Assembly: GCA_036852015.1 (NCBI GenBank)
Contig: JAANDG010000176.1
Span: 1-64,000 of the forward strand
DNA length: 64,000 nt
From: Pelodera strongyloides
Taxonomy: Eukaryota > Nematoda > Chromadorea > Rhabditida > Rhabditidae
Direction: 5' to 3'
Part shown: piece by piece, positions 11,873 to 55,500 of the stretch
Layout: each line of letters begins with the position of its first letter
Position numbering within the stretch: position 1 is the first letter of the stretch
Program-made: the position numbers and the translations under genes
The notes under the pieces: generated by a model
Databases searched by the model: none
Seen by the model: the letters and a program-made list of their open reading frames with translations, nothing else
What the model was told of the DNA's origin: nothing

Positions 11873-12312
11873 TCAATTTTTTTGGATTTCGAGAAGCACT
11901 AGCACGGTTTTCTAGATGAGTTGCAAAAAAGATCTTTTTTCATCGCGCGCTGTAGACAGATGAGGAGCCGACAGACAGACAAGTTACATGAAGCAGAAGA
12001 CGCATTAAGACCTGTGCTGACGCGGGTCTTTTGTATTAAACTCGATTTTTGAGAGCGCTTGATACGCATCCAGGAATCTGGGTTGTCGTTCCCTTTTTAA
12101 CGGCATTTTTTCTATTAACCAGAAATTCTTTGTTCGCAAGTTATCAATGTTTATGTAACATGGATTATTTTTTTATCAATCAATACCATATTTTCAGGGT
12201 GGCGTACTTTGGGTTCCCTACCACAGCAAGCATGGCGGCAATGGTTCGTGGCGACCCTATGCAGAACTTTTCCTCGTATCGTCCGCTGGTCAGAATGAAG
12301 GTGGGCGGGATT

Positions 12313-12436
12313 TACTTTAAAGTGGTATGGCACGTGGGCTGTGAAGCATATGATGGACAACTTCGTGTTCCATTTTGTGCCGGAAACTCAGAATGTCCGG
12401 TATACGATTGGCAAACCACGTGCCACTTTCGCTGTA
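12313..12436. mobile_element. MITE family E copy
   Basis: Ends TTTAAAGTGGTATGGCACGT and ACCACGTGCCACTTTCGCTG are inverted, with TTTTGTGCCGGAAACTC in the loop. Several similar copies occur in the window. Confidence 0.75.
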
Positions 12437-12878
12437 AACAGAGGTAGGCGTGGTTTATACTAGCTACGGTAACTTTTTGCGTTACCTCATGAACGGATTG
12501 AGCTCGAATTACGGTAAGAGAGCGGCGAATAAAAACGCGAGTTATAAAAATCGATAATTTTATTTTCGACTTTGGCTATCAAATTGTATTCGAATATAAT
12601 CGTGCGTTTGTAAATTGTAGCCAATTTGTAGTGTGATTTCTTCATTGTGCTCTGTGGGGCCCCCACTCCAAAAACCACATTCCGATACACTAATCTATCG
12701 TCTGAGTTTGTATATAGAGCAAGTTCTATACAATTACAGTCAGGATCATGATAGATAATATTGAATCGCACGGGACAAATATTTCACCTCTTATGCACCC
12801 CAGCTCTACCAATGGCCATGAACAAGTTGTGCAACACTGCGCACTTTATTGGAAGCTTCGAGATATGCAGTTACTACG

Positions 12879-13010
12879 TTCTCAGGCGCGCAACGCGCAA
12901 ATGCGTAACCGGCGACGCAGGAAAGAGGTTTCCCTGTGTCTCGAATTTTTCAAGGCAAGTTTGCAATCTTTGCGGACGCGGTTACGCATTTCCGCGCTGC
13001 GCGCCTGAGG
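12879..13010. repeat. GC-rich inverted repeat
   Basis: CTCAGGCGCGCAACGCGCAA with AATGCGTAACCG is mirrored by GGTTACGCATTTCCGCG and GCGCGCCTGAG. The arms are about 40 bp with mismatches. It generates three overlapping ORFs that are not genes. Confidence 0.75.
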
Positions 13011-13124
13011 ACCAGAGTATCGACACGCTTGGTTATAAAACTCGGCGCCTACTATCCCACTATGTATACCGCGGAACAAAGGCGCACGATCCAGTTGCAT
13101 ATATATCTTCTTCACGACATTCTC

Positions 13125-13286
13125 GAAGAGTGGCTGTAGCCACATTATACCGGACGCTGTATTCACATGTGATGTATGTAAATAACTTTGCGATTTTTTA
13201 CTCTAATTATCATCATTTGCATATAATGCGTGGGAATACAGTTCTGCAACACACGTTTAAAAAATCGGTGTTATACCGCTTGAATA
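13125..13286. mobile_element. MITE family C copy, degenerate
   Basis: It retains the CATTTGCATATAATGCGTGG core and the right-end form AATCGGTGTTATACCGCTT; the left end is diverged. Confidence 0.55.
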
Positions 13287-13688
13287 ATTTCCTCCAAAGG
13301 AGTATTTAATTAAAAACGTTCCAAAAATTCGTTTTCTTGTGTCTCCTGCAGTCTCTTGACTCATCTGTGATTCATTGTCCCGGGAGCGCAATTTCCAAAT
13401 TCCGTTTTTTTGTGCGAATATTCAACAGACAAATTGCAATCGTTATATATACTCTCAATATAACGCCCGAGCAATTTTTTTGTTTCTAATTAACTTATAG
13501 ATGAAGTAGCTTCTATTAATTTTTTGTCAGTGACAAGAAGGCTCCATGAAAAGAAAGTCTACCTCAATATGGTAGGGCTCCATATCTAAATTTTTTTTTA
13601 CGAAAACTGTAGTTGATATACTCTAGTTTTTTTACTCATACATATCTCCCTGTCTAACAACTCTCCTCTCTCTCTCTCTTCTCTCTCA

Positions 13689-13749
<61 letters not shown>

Positions 13750-15198
13750 ATCCCTCCCTTAGTATATGTTATTTGTTAGTGCATATATGCGGGAGAGAGT
13801 GTAAGCGGCTGGTGCGCAACTCCTTCTGCAAATAAATTCTCAAACGGAAGAACCGTGTTAGGAACTCAGAACACAGCGAGCCCGCGAGAACAAGGTATGC
13901 AGGCCTGCAGGCCCGCACGTAGGGTCACTTCACCTCAAACTATGAGGCTATTCACAAAAAGTGTGCGCGAGAAACACCGAAATTCTTGTGTCGCACGCTT
14001 CTTTTTTTTTGATGAGGCTCTTTGATTCGCTCACTCAGCTCACCCTCCTTTTGCCAGATTTCTTACGGTATATTTCTAGAGGAGCTTCTTCGTAATCGCT
14101 AAAGACCTAATTCAGCTACCGAACTACAAATAACTTTCTGTAGCCACTGCCCGAGAACTTTATTGATTTTTAGTATGATAATGGATATATATGACCATCC
14201 CGTAGAATATATATATATACTGTTAGGTGAAAATTATAAATGACAAGCACATAATTACTAATTAAATAAATAAAGTAAGCTTATTGTTTGCGTAAATAAA
14301 ATAAAATTGTATTGATATGATATATATGAAAATCTAACTATAACATCTGTGAATGAATGGAATCTATTGAACTGATCGAGGTGTTTCCCACCAGGTGTCC
14401 AATATAAAAGTTATTACGGCCAGACGCTAGAGCTTCACACCTCCCTAGCTAGTTATTAGTCCCAATTCTGGTTTACTTAGCAATTTCAGAGCCATAATTA
14501 AAGGCTAATCATACATTTTGGTTGATTGTTTAGTATCGCTTGTTTAATTCAAGATGTTAAAGGACAGTAATTATTGCTTTACGCTTTCGAACCTTTTTTG
14601 TGGAAGTCAGTGATGTATTTATTATAATTACGCTGCTTCGAGGAACACTGAGAATGAGTGAATGAGGTATCGTCTACAATATTTCCAGAAAATCAAGTAC
14701 TCTGGTTACGGTAGATATTTTCATCGCATAACTAACGCGACCAGTGGGTCAAACGACAAAAACCATATAAAGTTATTAGTTATTCACGGCACTAAAAACT
14801 CCCGTGCGCCTGCGCTTTTTAGATTTTTCTTTTATTCGTTATCGTTATTGGAATTTCGGAGATCGATTTCATGTGTACGCTTTTACAACAATTGAACTTT
14901 TGAATTCAGCACAAATTAAATTTTGTAAATTTTCAAATGTGGCTTGTGATCTACATGCATATGCATAACTTGTGTAAATCTTCTTTTAAAAGCAATCGAT
15001 ATAGACCTTTCTCATAACTCTGTCAATAGTTAACTATCTAGTGTATTTTAGTTTGGGTCGGTTTACATCGCAACATGCACGTAAATCGATATAAATATCA
15101 AAGTCGGGTTTGGGAGGACCACGGATTTTTATATTATTTAATCATTCCATCGATACTCGTACGCAATATTTATTAATCATCCTCATCAATGAGTGTCC

Positions 15199-15256
<58 letters not shown>

Positions 15257-15546
15257 CTCCTCTCTCTCAGGGTCTCCCTCTTGAGTGGCCATACCGGATT
15301 TCGGCCACACTGCACTGTGGGGGCCTATTCAGCCCTCCAACACTTCAATATACAGCGAACTGTCTGGAAACCAAGGTTTTCTCCCTCTCCCTCTCTAACT
15401 CTCTCTCTCTTTCTGTATCTATCTATCTCTCTGTCTCTATGAGCTCTCCCACTTTCGAAATATCCAGCTTCTGAATATCTCGGTTCTTATCGACTAGCAC
15501 AGATTCTTAGACAATGGTCTCACTTACACTCATCTTCCGCCTTAAT
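13287..15546. other. intergenic, AT-rich with CT microsatellites
   Basis: It contains (CT)n tracts at about 13664-13749, 15200-15268 (the latter grading into CTTT) and 15381-15440. No exon pattern or RNA gene was found. Confidence 0.6.
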
Positions 15547-15715
15547 TTAAAGCGGTAGAACATCAGGTTTTTGAAACGTAGTTGGATTATATTCCCATGT
15601 AGTGTATGCAAAGCACTGCGCGAGTGCGCGATCTTTTAGTCTAATTACATTACATTTTGTATATGGGAATGCAGTTGCCCAACCCTTTTCAAAAACCAGT
15701 TGTATACCGCTTTAA
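15547..15715. mobile_element. MITE family C copy with intact TTAA ends
   Basis: Starts TTAAAGCGGTAGAACATCAGG and ends AACCAGTTGTATACCGCTTTAA. The interior has ATTCCCATGTAGTGTATGCA and its mirrored form. Confidence 0.85.
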
Positions 15716-16756
15716 ATATAGAGAATTACTAAGCCCGCAAAAATGCCGACATCGTATATCACTTGCAACAGAGTAGCAAATCATCCTTTTCTTGAGTGCC
15801 TGGGTGAGCCCTGAGCCTTGATTACTATGTGAATATTGTGACAGTGAATAAACTATTGTTGATAAACTTAGCTCCGTGCTCAACAAGACAAAACGATCAT
15901 GGAACCTCTTCTTAATCCTAATCCTAAATCCTTATAGATTTATCTTTACATTTCAATTAGCCCCAGAACATCGCGCAGATCCCCAGTTACCCGGGTGATA
16001 CTGGGGGCGTCTAAGCCGTTTAATCTCAGTCAATCTTGTGAATGTATGTAGAATCTACATTATTGAATACACACTAAACACTGTAGCTCGATTTGATAAA
16101 AGTGCCTTCCTTGACAAAATCTGAATCCATATTCACTAACATTTACGTGGGTCACGGGTCTACCGTTGACGAAGTAGCGCGTAAAGAGTAGAGACGATTT
16201 ACTTCCCACGTACATGATGTGACAGGCCTTGGGCTTCAAATAACATTTTCGATTGAATTATAAATCCGCTTACCAATGAGTTCTTGCTGTAACACAAAAT
16301 CAATTACAGTAGTTGATATAATCAAGGCATAGTAGTTTTCCAAGACTTTCTTTTAGTTCGAAGGTGCACAAAAAAACAATCGATAATCAACTTTGGAATC
16401 TTGCATTTCCCAATTTCCCAGATTCACGTATTGTTAGCAATAAAAAAGATGATGGCACTTAATTCGTTGAACTATTTTTCTTTCTCTAACTCAATTTAAA
16501 CCAACTTTTTTCGTAAAGTGGACTAATAACCTTTTTATCTGACAAACACAATCAATTACAACTTTTTTCGCTACATCACTAAAAACCATAAGTTTTCCCA
16601 ACTATATATATATATATTAATTTCGGTTTTTATATGATTCCTTTCGCTGTCTACACTCTCCAGTTCTCTTTCTCTGCACACTTTGTTTTTGGTACTGTAT
16701 GCACGGGGTATCGGAGGTGTGTCATGGGCACTAATCAATATTTCTTTTTTTGTTTG
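15716..16756. other. intergenic, no feature recognised
   Basis: AT-rich sequence with a short (TA)n at about 16604-16617. No supported gene on either strand. Confidence 0.5.
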
Positions 16757-17156
16757 TTAAAGGGACAGGCCCATCAAAGTAAACTTATATTTACGATACG
16801 TTCATAGTGACTATCAAGCATTTTTATTATTACAATATATACAAACTAAATTTCACATTTATTTGCCATGGAAAACTTTTTTCTGATGCGCTCAGCTTAA
16901 ATGTACACCGTAAAGCCGCAAATATCCTTGTCGTCAATGCAAATTTATCGTGAAATCATAATGCGATTAAAATTTGCATATATAGCTTTGAAATCCGCAG
17001 TTTTATGGTACACATATGCGTTGAGCGCATTGGAAAAAAGTTTTCCAGGGCGAATAATGGTGAAATTTAGTTTGTATATATTGTAATAAAAATGCTTGAT
17101 AGTCATTATGAACGTATCGTAAATATAGGTTTATTTTGATGGGCCTGTCCCTTTAA
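16757..17156. mobile_element. MITE family D copy, 400-bp hairpin
   Basis: The ends TTAAAGGGACAGGCCCATCA and TGATGGGCCTGTCCCTTTAA are perfect inverted complements, and the arms remain complementary far inward (ACGATACGTTCATAGTGAC and its mirror). It shares its right TTAA with the family E copy that follows. Confidence 0.92.
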
Positions 17157-17303
17157 AGCGGTGTGTTACGTGGCTTGTGAAAGGCATGTCCATTCGTGCC
17201 CTTCCGGCACAGAAGGACGTGGAAAATTTGATTTGCATTTAATATATGGAAATGCCGTTGTCCATCATACGTTTCCAAACCACGTGTCATTCCGCTTTAA
17301 TAT
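17153..17303. mobile_element. MITE family E copy abutting family D
   Basis: Starts TTAAAGCGGTGTGTTACGTGG and ends ACCACGTGTCATTCCGCTTTAA, with CCTTCCGGCACAGAAGG in the loop. Its first TTAA is the last TTAA of the element at 16757-17156. Confidence 0.85.
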
Positions 17304-17555
17304 ATTCAAGTCCCGAATCTCCACCCAAGTGCATACTGTACTTCGTGTTTATTCCTTTCTTTGTTTTCATTTTCTGTTTTAACCACTAGATAACCTTGTA
17401 CTTTACAGCTTCACGGCATGTTTTAAGTTTTGGGTCTTTCTTGGAATCGGACGGTTTTCGGCACACAAAACACGCACACTATTTGACTCCTATTTCACAA
17501 CTATTCTGTTTTCCACTCCTATTCTAAGGCGTCAGAGAACACTTAAACTACAAGG

Positions 17556-49360
<31,805 letters not shown>

Positions 49361-49624
49361 GCCTGCTCGCAGGCCTGGTTTAGACCAAGGCCCAAGCCTG
49401 GCCCGAGACTGAAGTGTTGGAGTTTTTATTCTTTCAAATTACTGACGGATTTATGCCTTATACTTACCAAAAAGTACTTACAAGTAACAAATCCCACACA
49501 AGGTCTAGTTGTTTTTCTGAGTATTATTATTATTCTTAGGTAAGTTATCAGCTTCTGGAGGTCCCAAGTATGTGTTGTTGAAAAGGGGATGGCTCTTGAG
49601 CTCATCAGTCCTTTCTTTGCCTAT

Positions 49625-49754
49625 TTAAAGCGGTACGGCACATGGTTTTGAAGTGTATGCAAATAATGTTCCATTTCGTGCCCTCCCAGCACAGGCAGGC
49701 ATGTAAATTTGCATATACCTCACGTTTCAAAACCACGTGCCATGCCACTTTAAC
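49625..49754. mobile_element. MITE family E copy in the PTB 3' region
   Basis: TTAAAGCGGTACGGCACATGG at the left and ACCACGTGCCATGCCACTTTAA at the right; ATGCAAAT/ATTTGCAT arms inside. Confidence 0.85.
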
Positions 49755-50141
49755 CTCCCAGAGTAGGTTATCTTCTAGTCCCCTTGTTGAAATTCTTGGG
49801 CTTTCTATTTAGTTGAATTTTTACCGTAGGTATCCGGTTTGCAAATTCTCACTCTAACACCAAAATGCACTTAATTGTTAACAAAACGAAATTCCAGAAC
49901 GGAGCTTAACAACTGTTGACTTACTTTACGTATGGATAAACATTATGTACTTTCTTGCATAATTCCTAGTCACTAAGCAATTAAGCATATACAGAGAGAT
50001 CTATATAATTAATCATAGTTTTATTGGAAAGGTAAAGCAACTAACATTTATATTTAGTAGAGAATATGTTTTTCATTATTAGTTTATACGAAGGGTTTTG
50101 CGGGATGTGTTGTCGAACAACTATGTATTGCAATTGCACTT

Positions 50142-50324
50142 TTAAAGCGAAATACTGGCCGGTTTTTGAAACACATCGAGAACACCAGCATTCTTATGCA
50201 GCATATGCAAATGAACATAAATTAGAATAAAAAATCGAGCTAAATTCGAGCAAATTAGCATAACTACGTAAGAACTCAGTTGTCCAACGATGCGTTTCAA
50301 ACACCGGCCGGTATTTCGCTTTAA
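50142..50324 (-). mobile_element. MITE family A copy, inverted
   Basis: Full length, TTAAAGCGAAATACTGGCCGG to CGGCCGGTATTTCGCTTTAA. Confidence 0.9.
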
Positions 50325-50777
50325 AGTATTTAATTCAGATGTTATTTAGATATTTAGTGGAGATTTTATTTGGTATTTTAAGAACAAATGTTTGGTTTCT
50401 AGTTTTGATTTGTTTTATTGGAGCTCGGTGACCGTTTGGTATAGGAAGGGGAGTATTCTTGCTTGGGATGTAGCTTTAGATAAATTTCTAAAATATCTGC
50501 AAAAACGGTCACCGTCACCATTACCACACTAATTAATCGGTTTTTGTTCCCGCGGTGGATTTCGATTTTTTTGTCCCGTGAACAGTATTCTAGTTTATAT
50601 TTGTTTACTTATTTATTTGTTTTGTCGTTATTGTCTGTGCGTACGTGAATTACTGTAGACTACTCCACCGTTCCTTAACTTCTTTAGATGTTGGTCTAGA
50701 AGGCGTAATCTACGAGATCAGTCTCCAGGCACTTAACCCTAAATTGAGGTACTTACGTACTCTAACCTTGGGTTAAC

Positions 50778-51432
50778 TGTTGTAGTACCGACGCTTGAAA
50801 CTATAGTGCGTGATAAGATTCGTTTACTTTACCGTAATAAGAACTTTTATTGTCTGAATTCTCCTACTTTCCTACACTCTCTGTTCGAATACCGTAATCA
50901 CCTTCTTGTCTGTATCCTCCTCTTTTCCTACACTCTCTGTCTCTGTCTCACTTCTCTCCCATCTCCTAATCCAGAGAGCATATCAAGGCAGCACCTTGTG
51001 CACAGTCATCCAAGAATCCACATATCCTGTGGTCCAACCAGGCCTAGGTCCGACAAAAGTTGCTTACCGTCAGACAGTCGTCTAGAGAGTATGCACCTTG
51101 AAGAGTGTCAGGACATCTTACGACGTCAAGCAACTTTTTGGACCAGGCCCTCTCGGTTTCCGAACTTGGACCTCTCAGGCGCCCCATTGATTCCTCCCTT
51201 TAGTTTCTTTATTGGAATAGAACTGTCCCTTTTCGTTGTGTACTTTATTGTTGTCTTAACAGTGAGATCCTGTAACAATCAGTGCTGAGAGATGAGAGCG
51301 AGGAAAGATACAAAGAAAACGGAGATAAATAGATGAGAGAGAAGAGAGTGAGAAGCATAGAGTATTGTCGCAGGATGTCCCTGGTTATGCAGACCTTTTT
51401 TAACTGTCTCTCACCTCTGTGAGGCTCCAACA
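50778..51432 (-). mobile_element. possible solo LTR (655 bp)
   Basis: On the minus strand it starts TGTTGGAGCCTCACAGAGG and ends GGTACTACAACA, like the CTACAACA end of the LTR at 481-689, and it holds an internal AATAAA near 51210. A start-like TGTTGGAGCCTCA also occurs at 33058. No primer-binding site follows and no clear target duplication is seen, so a solo or decayed LTR is only a suggestion. Confidence 0.35.
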
Positions 51433-51618
51433 TTTCTCTCTAGCTTTACAATGCATCCCCGTCGTAGTGTGTTTAAATTGGTGCAATTATATATTTTCTA
51501 TATAGATATCCTATATTTTGCATATCTTCTACTCCTCCGGCTTTTCCATATCTATCGGAACCTATCATGAATTTCCATATCTTTGAGTTTTTCTTTAGCT
51601 GACAAAGGGACATTAGAG

Positions 51619-51767
51619 GTTAAAGCGATATGGCACGTGGTTTTGGAACGCGTAACTGAATTTCCATGAACTACGTATAGATAGGTTCCTTTCTGTGCCA
51701 GAAAAGTCTGCGAAATTTGCATATAATTACACGGAAATGCCGCTATCCAGAGTACACTTCAAAGCCT
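51619..51767. mobile_element. MITE family E copy, right end lost
   Basis: TTAAAGCGATATGGCACGTGG at the left; the right side fades at ACTTCAAAGCCTTATTAG. Confidence 0.7.
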
Positions 51768-52162
51768 TATTAGTACCTTTGCTTCTAATGTTCCTTTGAT
51801 GCTTATTTATCCTTTTTCTACACTTTATTCATCCTATTTACATTTATTTTCTGCATTTTCTAATTGTATTTAGCACCTGTTTTTTTTGCATGATATTTTG
51901 CTTTTCTTGGTTTTTCAGCTTCCCCTTTTTTTCTCAAAAAAAAATCTTTAATATATTTATCTCTCTCCGGTAACCTTAGTTTTTGTGTGGTATAAGAATA
52001 TTGTTTAAATTGTGTATTATTTTTGCTGTGATAAAAAATTTGTGCATAATTTGTTTTTTACTAACTAAAGAAGGCAACGTAAGAGGGCTGAAGGCGCGTA
52101 AAAATTGTGTGCAAATTTATTTAAATTTTCGCATCCTTTTTTAAACTTTATAGATTTATAAA

Positions 52163-52192
52163 ATACCAGACGGCTCACGCCGCCTGAGGCGA
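52163..52192. repeat. 30-bp dispersed repeat
   Basis: TACCAGACGGCTCACGCCGC followed by CTGAGGCG. The reverse complement, with two differences, is at 61083-61113. Each contains a small CGCCTGAGGCG palindrome. Confidence 0.6.
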
Positions 52193-52431
52193 CCTACATG
52201 AAAATATGGTTGGTTTAGCATGAGCATATTTATATACAAAGCTTCAAACGTATAATGAGAATTCACATAATAGGAAACAATTGCATATGCATACTTCTAT
52301 AGCTGCGACACTACTTTTATACCCGAACACGCGGAACTATTGTCGAAAATTTGAATTTCCGTAACGCAAATCGGTATGCAAATTACGCTACCGTTACTCT
52401 TTTATAAAATACGATAAGGGGAACGCGGATT

Positions 52432-52540
52432 TAATAAACTCCTCAGAAGCATTTCTCTAAAACCATCGTTGCCCTTAAATAATAAACTCCTCATAAGCAT
52501 TTCTCTAAAACCATAGTTGCCCTTATCCCTTATATTCTGG
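52432..52540 (+). repeat. 53-bp tandem duplication
   Basis: AATAAACTCCTCAGAAGCAT...AACCATCGTTGCCCTT is repeated once with a few substitutions. Confidence 0.88.
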
Positions 52541-52581
52541 CGATTCTGACCAGCTATAGACAAATACAAATAAAAAACATT

Positions 52582-52587
52582 TTTATT
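52582..52587 (-). terminator. poly(A) signal of the channel gene
   Basis: AATAAA on the minus strand, 9 nt after the stop codon at 52597-52599. It implies a very short 3' UTR. Confidence 0.6.
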
Positions 52588-52596
52588 TTCTCGTTT

Positions 52597-55500
52597 TCAT
52601 TTAATAATCGCCGAATTGTCAAATAGTCTCGGCGTGGCGCTGACCATTGTCAATATTGTCAGTAAATAGGCGCCGGTGAATAAAAATAAACAAAAACGAT
52701 CCAAAACCATTCCCACAAACTTCCAGTCGGCCGATTGACTTTCTTCCTCTTCTTGTTCGACGAGTTTTTCCTGAAAATGAGGGGAAATGGGTTGGGTGTT
52801 TTTTAAAGGGACGTGTAAGTAACCAAAACTACAAACTACAAAAGACACACAAAGACACATAGACTGCACAGGTCGGGCTAGAAAAATGCCTGCAATTGGT
52901 GCACTACAGCAGATGTCAGGAGGTCGATTTTCGCAAATCGATAATACATTTCCTCTATTCTATGACGATATATCGATTTATGAGCAATAGAAAAGTTACC
53001 CAACAAACCTTATAGAACAGTAGAATCTTGTGGATTTCCTTCAGTAATCGTTCCGTTGATGATGAGTACGATGAGTAGTCGTTGCCAACTGCTGCGCGAC
53101 TTGACGTGATCAACCCTGAAGAGCAAATGAATTAAAGCTATGTAACGGCCGGTTCTTGAAAGGACGCTGGGCGACTGTATCCCCATATGTTGTATGCAAA
53201 TGAACATAATTAGACTAGTACATGGGGGTCAATATGTACTCATACATTGTGAGGCAAACCTTTCATAGTCGGTTCAATCTTCTGACTGTCTTTTCTCAAA
53301 AGTCGTAGTGTGTCACAATCGTTCCGTCTTGTCACATAAGCTTGCACCTTTTCTAATGTCGGTTCATCCTAAAGAAATAGGTAATTGTAAGTACAAACAC
53401 ACAAGCTGCTAGGCGGAAGGGTTTTGATATTGTTATAACTCTTACGTCGAGCACATTTAGAGACTCAAGACTCCATTGCTCAGTGATTTTGAGCATGATC
53501 ATTCAGACCTGTCGCAAGAACGAAAAATAGTACAAAACTGGGTCGCAAATTTGGGATGTGCGAAAAGTGTACTGTACAGTTCTAAGCGACGCATTTGCGC
53601 ATATGGCGTCGTTACTTTCAAAAAGTGATGTGCCATCTTTTCGCCGCGCACACTTTTTCCCAGCTACGGTGCGCTGAGCAACCAAGATGTTTCATCAGTG
53701 AAGCAATGATGATAAGTTACATAGTTATCTTCCTCCTTCCTTCCCGGACTTCGGAATTTAGTCCCGGGGCGATTCATGGCCAGCATCCAGGGAAGCCACA
53801 CAAGAAGAAGGGAACACATCTAAATATATTGTTTTTATTCGAATCTCTCTTTTTACATAATAAATTGATACGTAATGCCTTTAGTTAGAAAGCACACAGT
53901 AGTGGGAAACAGTCTCCGATTCCTACATGGATTCCTACTTTTATTTGATGCAAAATAATTGTTACGATAAGTAAACCAAACGTTGCAATATAAAGAGAAA
54001 GAACAAAGAGGCTGGTCCCTAATAAGTTTGTATATTCCTTTTCTACTCAAGTTCGACTCACCCAATTTGGCATTCGATGTGTGGATGGGCTTCTGAAGTG
54101 GATATTTATGATCAAAATTGTTGAAATCACGGAAAGGCCAAGGATCAACATAGAGGCTGAGAAGAAGGCAACTGAAATTAATCAACTTATCGATCAATAA
54201 TAATCAATATACAAAAGACTCGCCACGGAATTGAGCCCTTATCTTTTCTTATTTCAAAGGGACGATCAACTAATGCTTAAAATTTTACGTTACCAATAAC
54301 AGGGATCGATTCCGACGTGGGAGGTGTGATATCAGAAACCATGGCCAAGAAGACTAGCACAGAAAGAAGGTTGGTGATTTCTAAAATATGGCCTCATTCT
54401 ATACTTCTACTATGGTTACAGGTTACGACAACCACGAAATCAGCACTATGAGTCAGAATTCCACCATGTCACGAATAAGACACCAATCCTCTGTATGAGA
54501 AGTATACGGTAGCTTTACAACAAGGCGTCTATTTTCTCTTCATAAGAAGTTTACGTTTAATCGAAAAAGTTTCACTGAAGTCACTTACGCAGCGTAAGTT
54601 TCACTAGACACTTACGCAGCGTAAGTTTCACTAGACACTTACGCAGCGTAGTTTCACTAAAGTCACTTACGCAGCGTAATCTTTTCGCCGCATTCCGGTG
54701 GCAGGGTGAATCCTAATACATTAGATAGTGAAAGTAGAATACTGGGCACGATCCAGTTCAGTCCATAATAGAGGGTTCTCCTCTTCAGATGCATACGAAA
54801 GTACAGCTCGACGTACTTTTCACCGTTGAACTCGTTGGCGACACGCTCGGCGGGAGTGCCTGTAAGGTGTGAGTAAATTGGACAAAAATAAAATACAGAC
54901 TATGTGTGCGCATTGAGCGCCAAAGATACGCCGCGGGAAATTCGCGTGAAAGAGTTATATGATTGAGACATAAGGGTGCTGGAATTCCTAACTACTAGAA
55001 GAAATAAACCTAGTCAGTAACACGGTACCTATTAAATACAAAAAAATTATGGTGAAAGCTAAATAAAGATAAAATTAATTCAGATCCCACCCAGAAGCTG
55101 CCATTCTCCATTGGGCACGTAATACAACAGATCCATTTGATGTTGTTTATTCAAACCAACATCATCAATTGTTAGGTCAACCTTCGTTCCGGTATATGTC
55201 CATGAGCCGTACTGAAATTTCTTTTATCTTTCAAGAAACACTGAATGCAACCTAGCCTGAAAACTTCGAGAACTATTACCGTCTGAAACTCGTCGCTTCT
55301 GCCAAGTCATGAGTTAACTATTTAAACTTACCACTCGGCTTAGCTTTTCCTTACAATTAAGTGAGCGTTGTATGTCAGAGTAAATCAGTAATCACCGTAC
55401 CTTCAGATGACACAGCTGATCGTCGAACGGGAAGTATGTCAAATCGATATTGCAACTGAGCTTCACAATTGAAGGCGGTGCCATCAACACTTCTCCAGTG

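Larger units (their letters stand above)
49361..52596. other. 3' flanks of the convergent PTB and channel genes
   Basis: It contains MITEs at 49625-49754, 50142-50324 and 51619-51767, a possible solo LTR at 50778-51432, a tandem duplication at about 52432-52540 and the channel gene's poly(A) signal. No AATAAA was found within about 500 bp after the PTB stop. The 160-codon ORF at 50806-51288 falls inside the putative LTR. Confidence 0.55.

Noticed and set aside
12049..13309. Cluster of ORFs of 60-180 codons on both strands
   Set aside because: They overlap a family E MITE and a GC-rich inverted repeat and show no protein similarity.
50806..51288. 160-codon ORF
   Set aside because: It starts at GTG and lies inside a putative solo LTR; parts are CT-rich low-complexity sequence.
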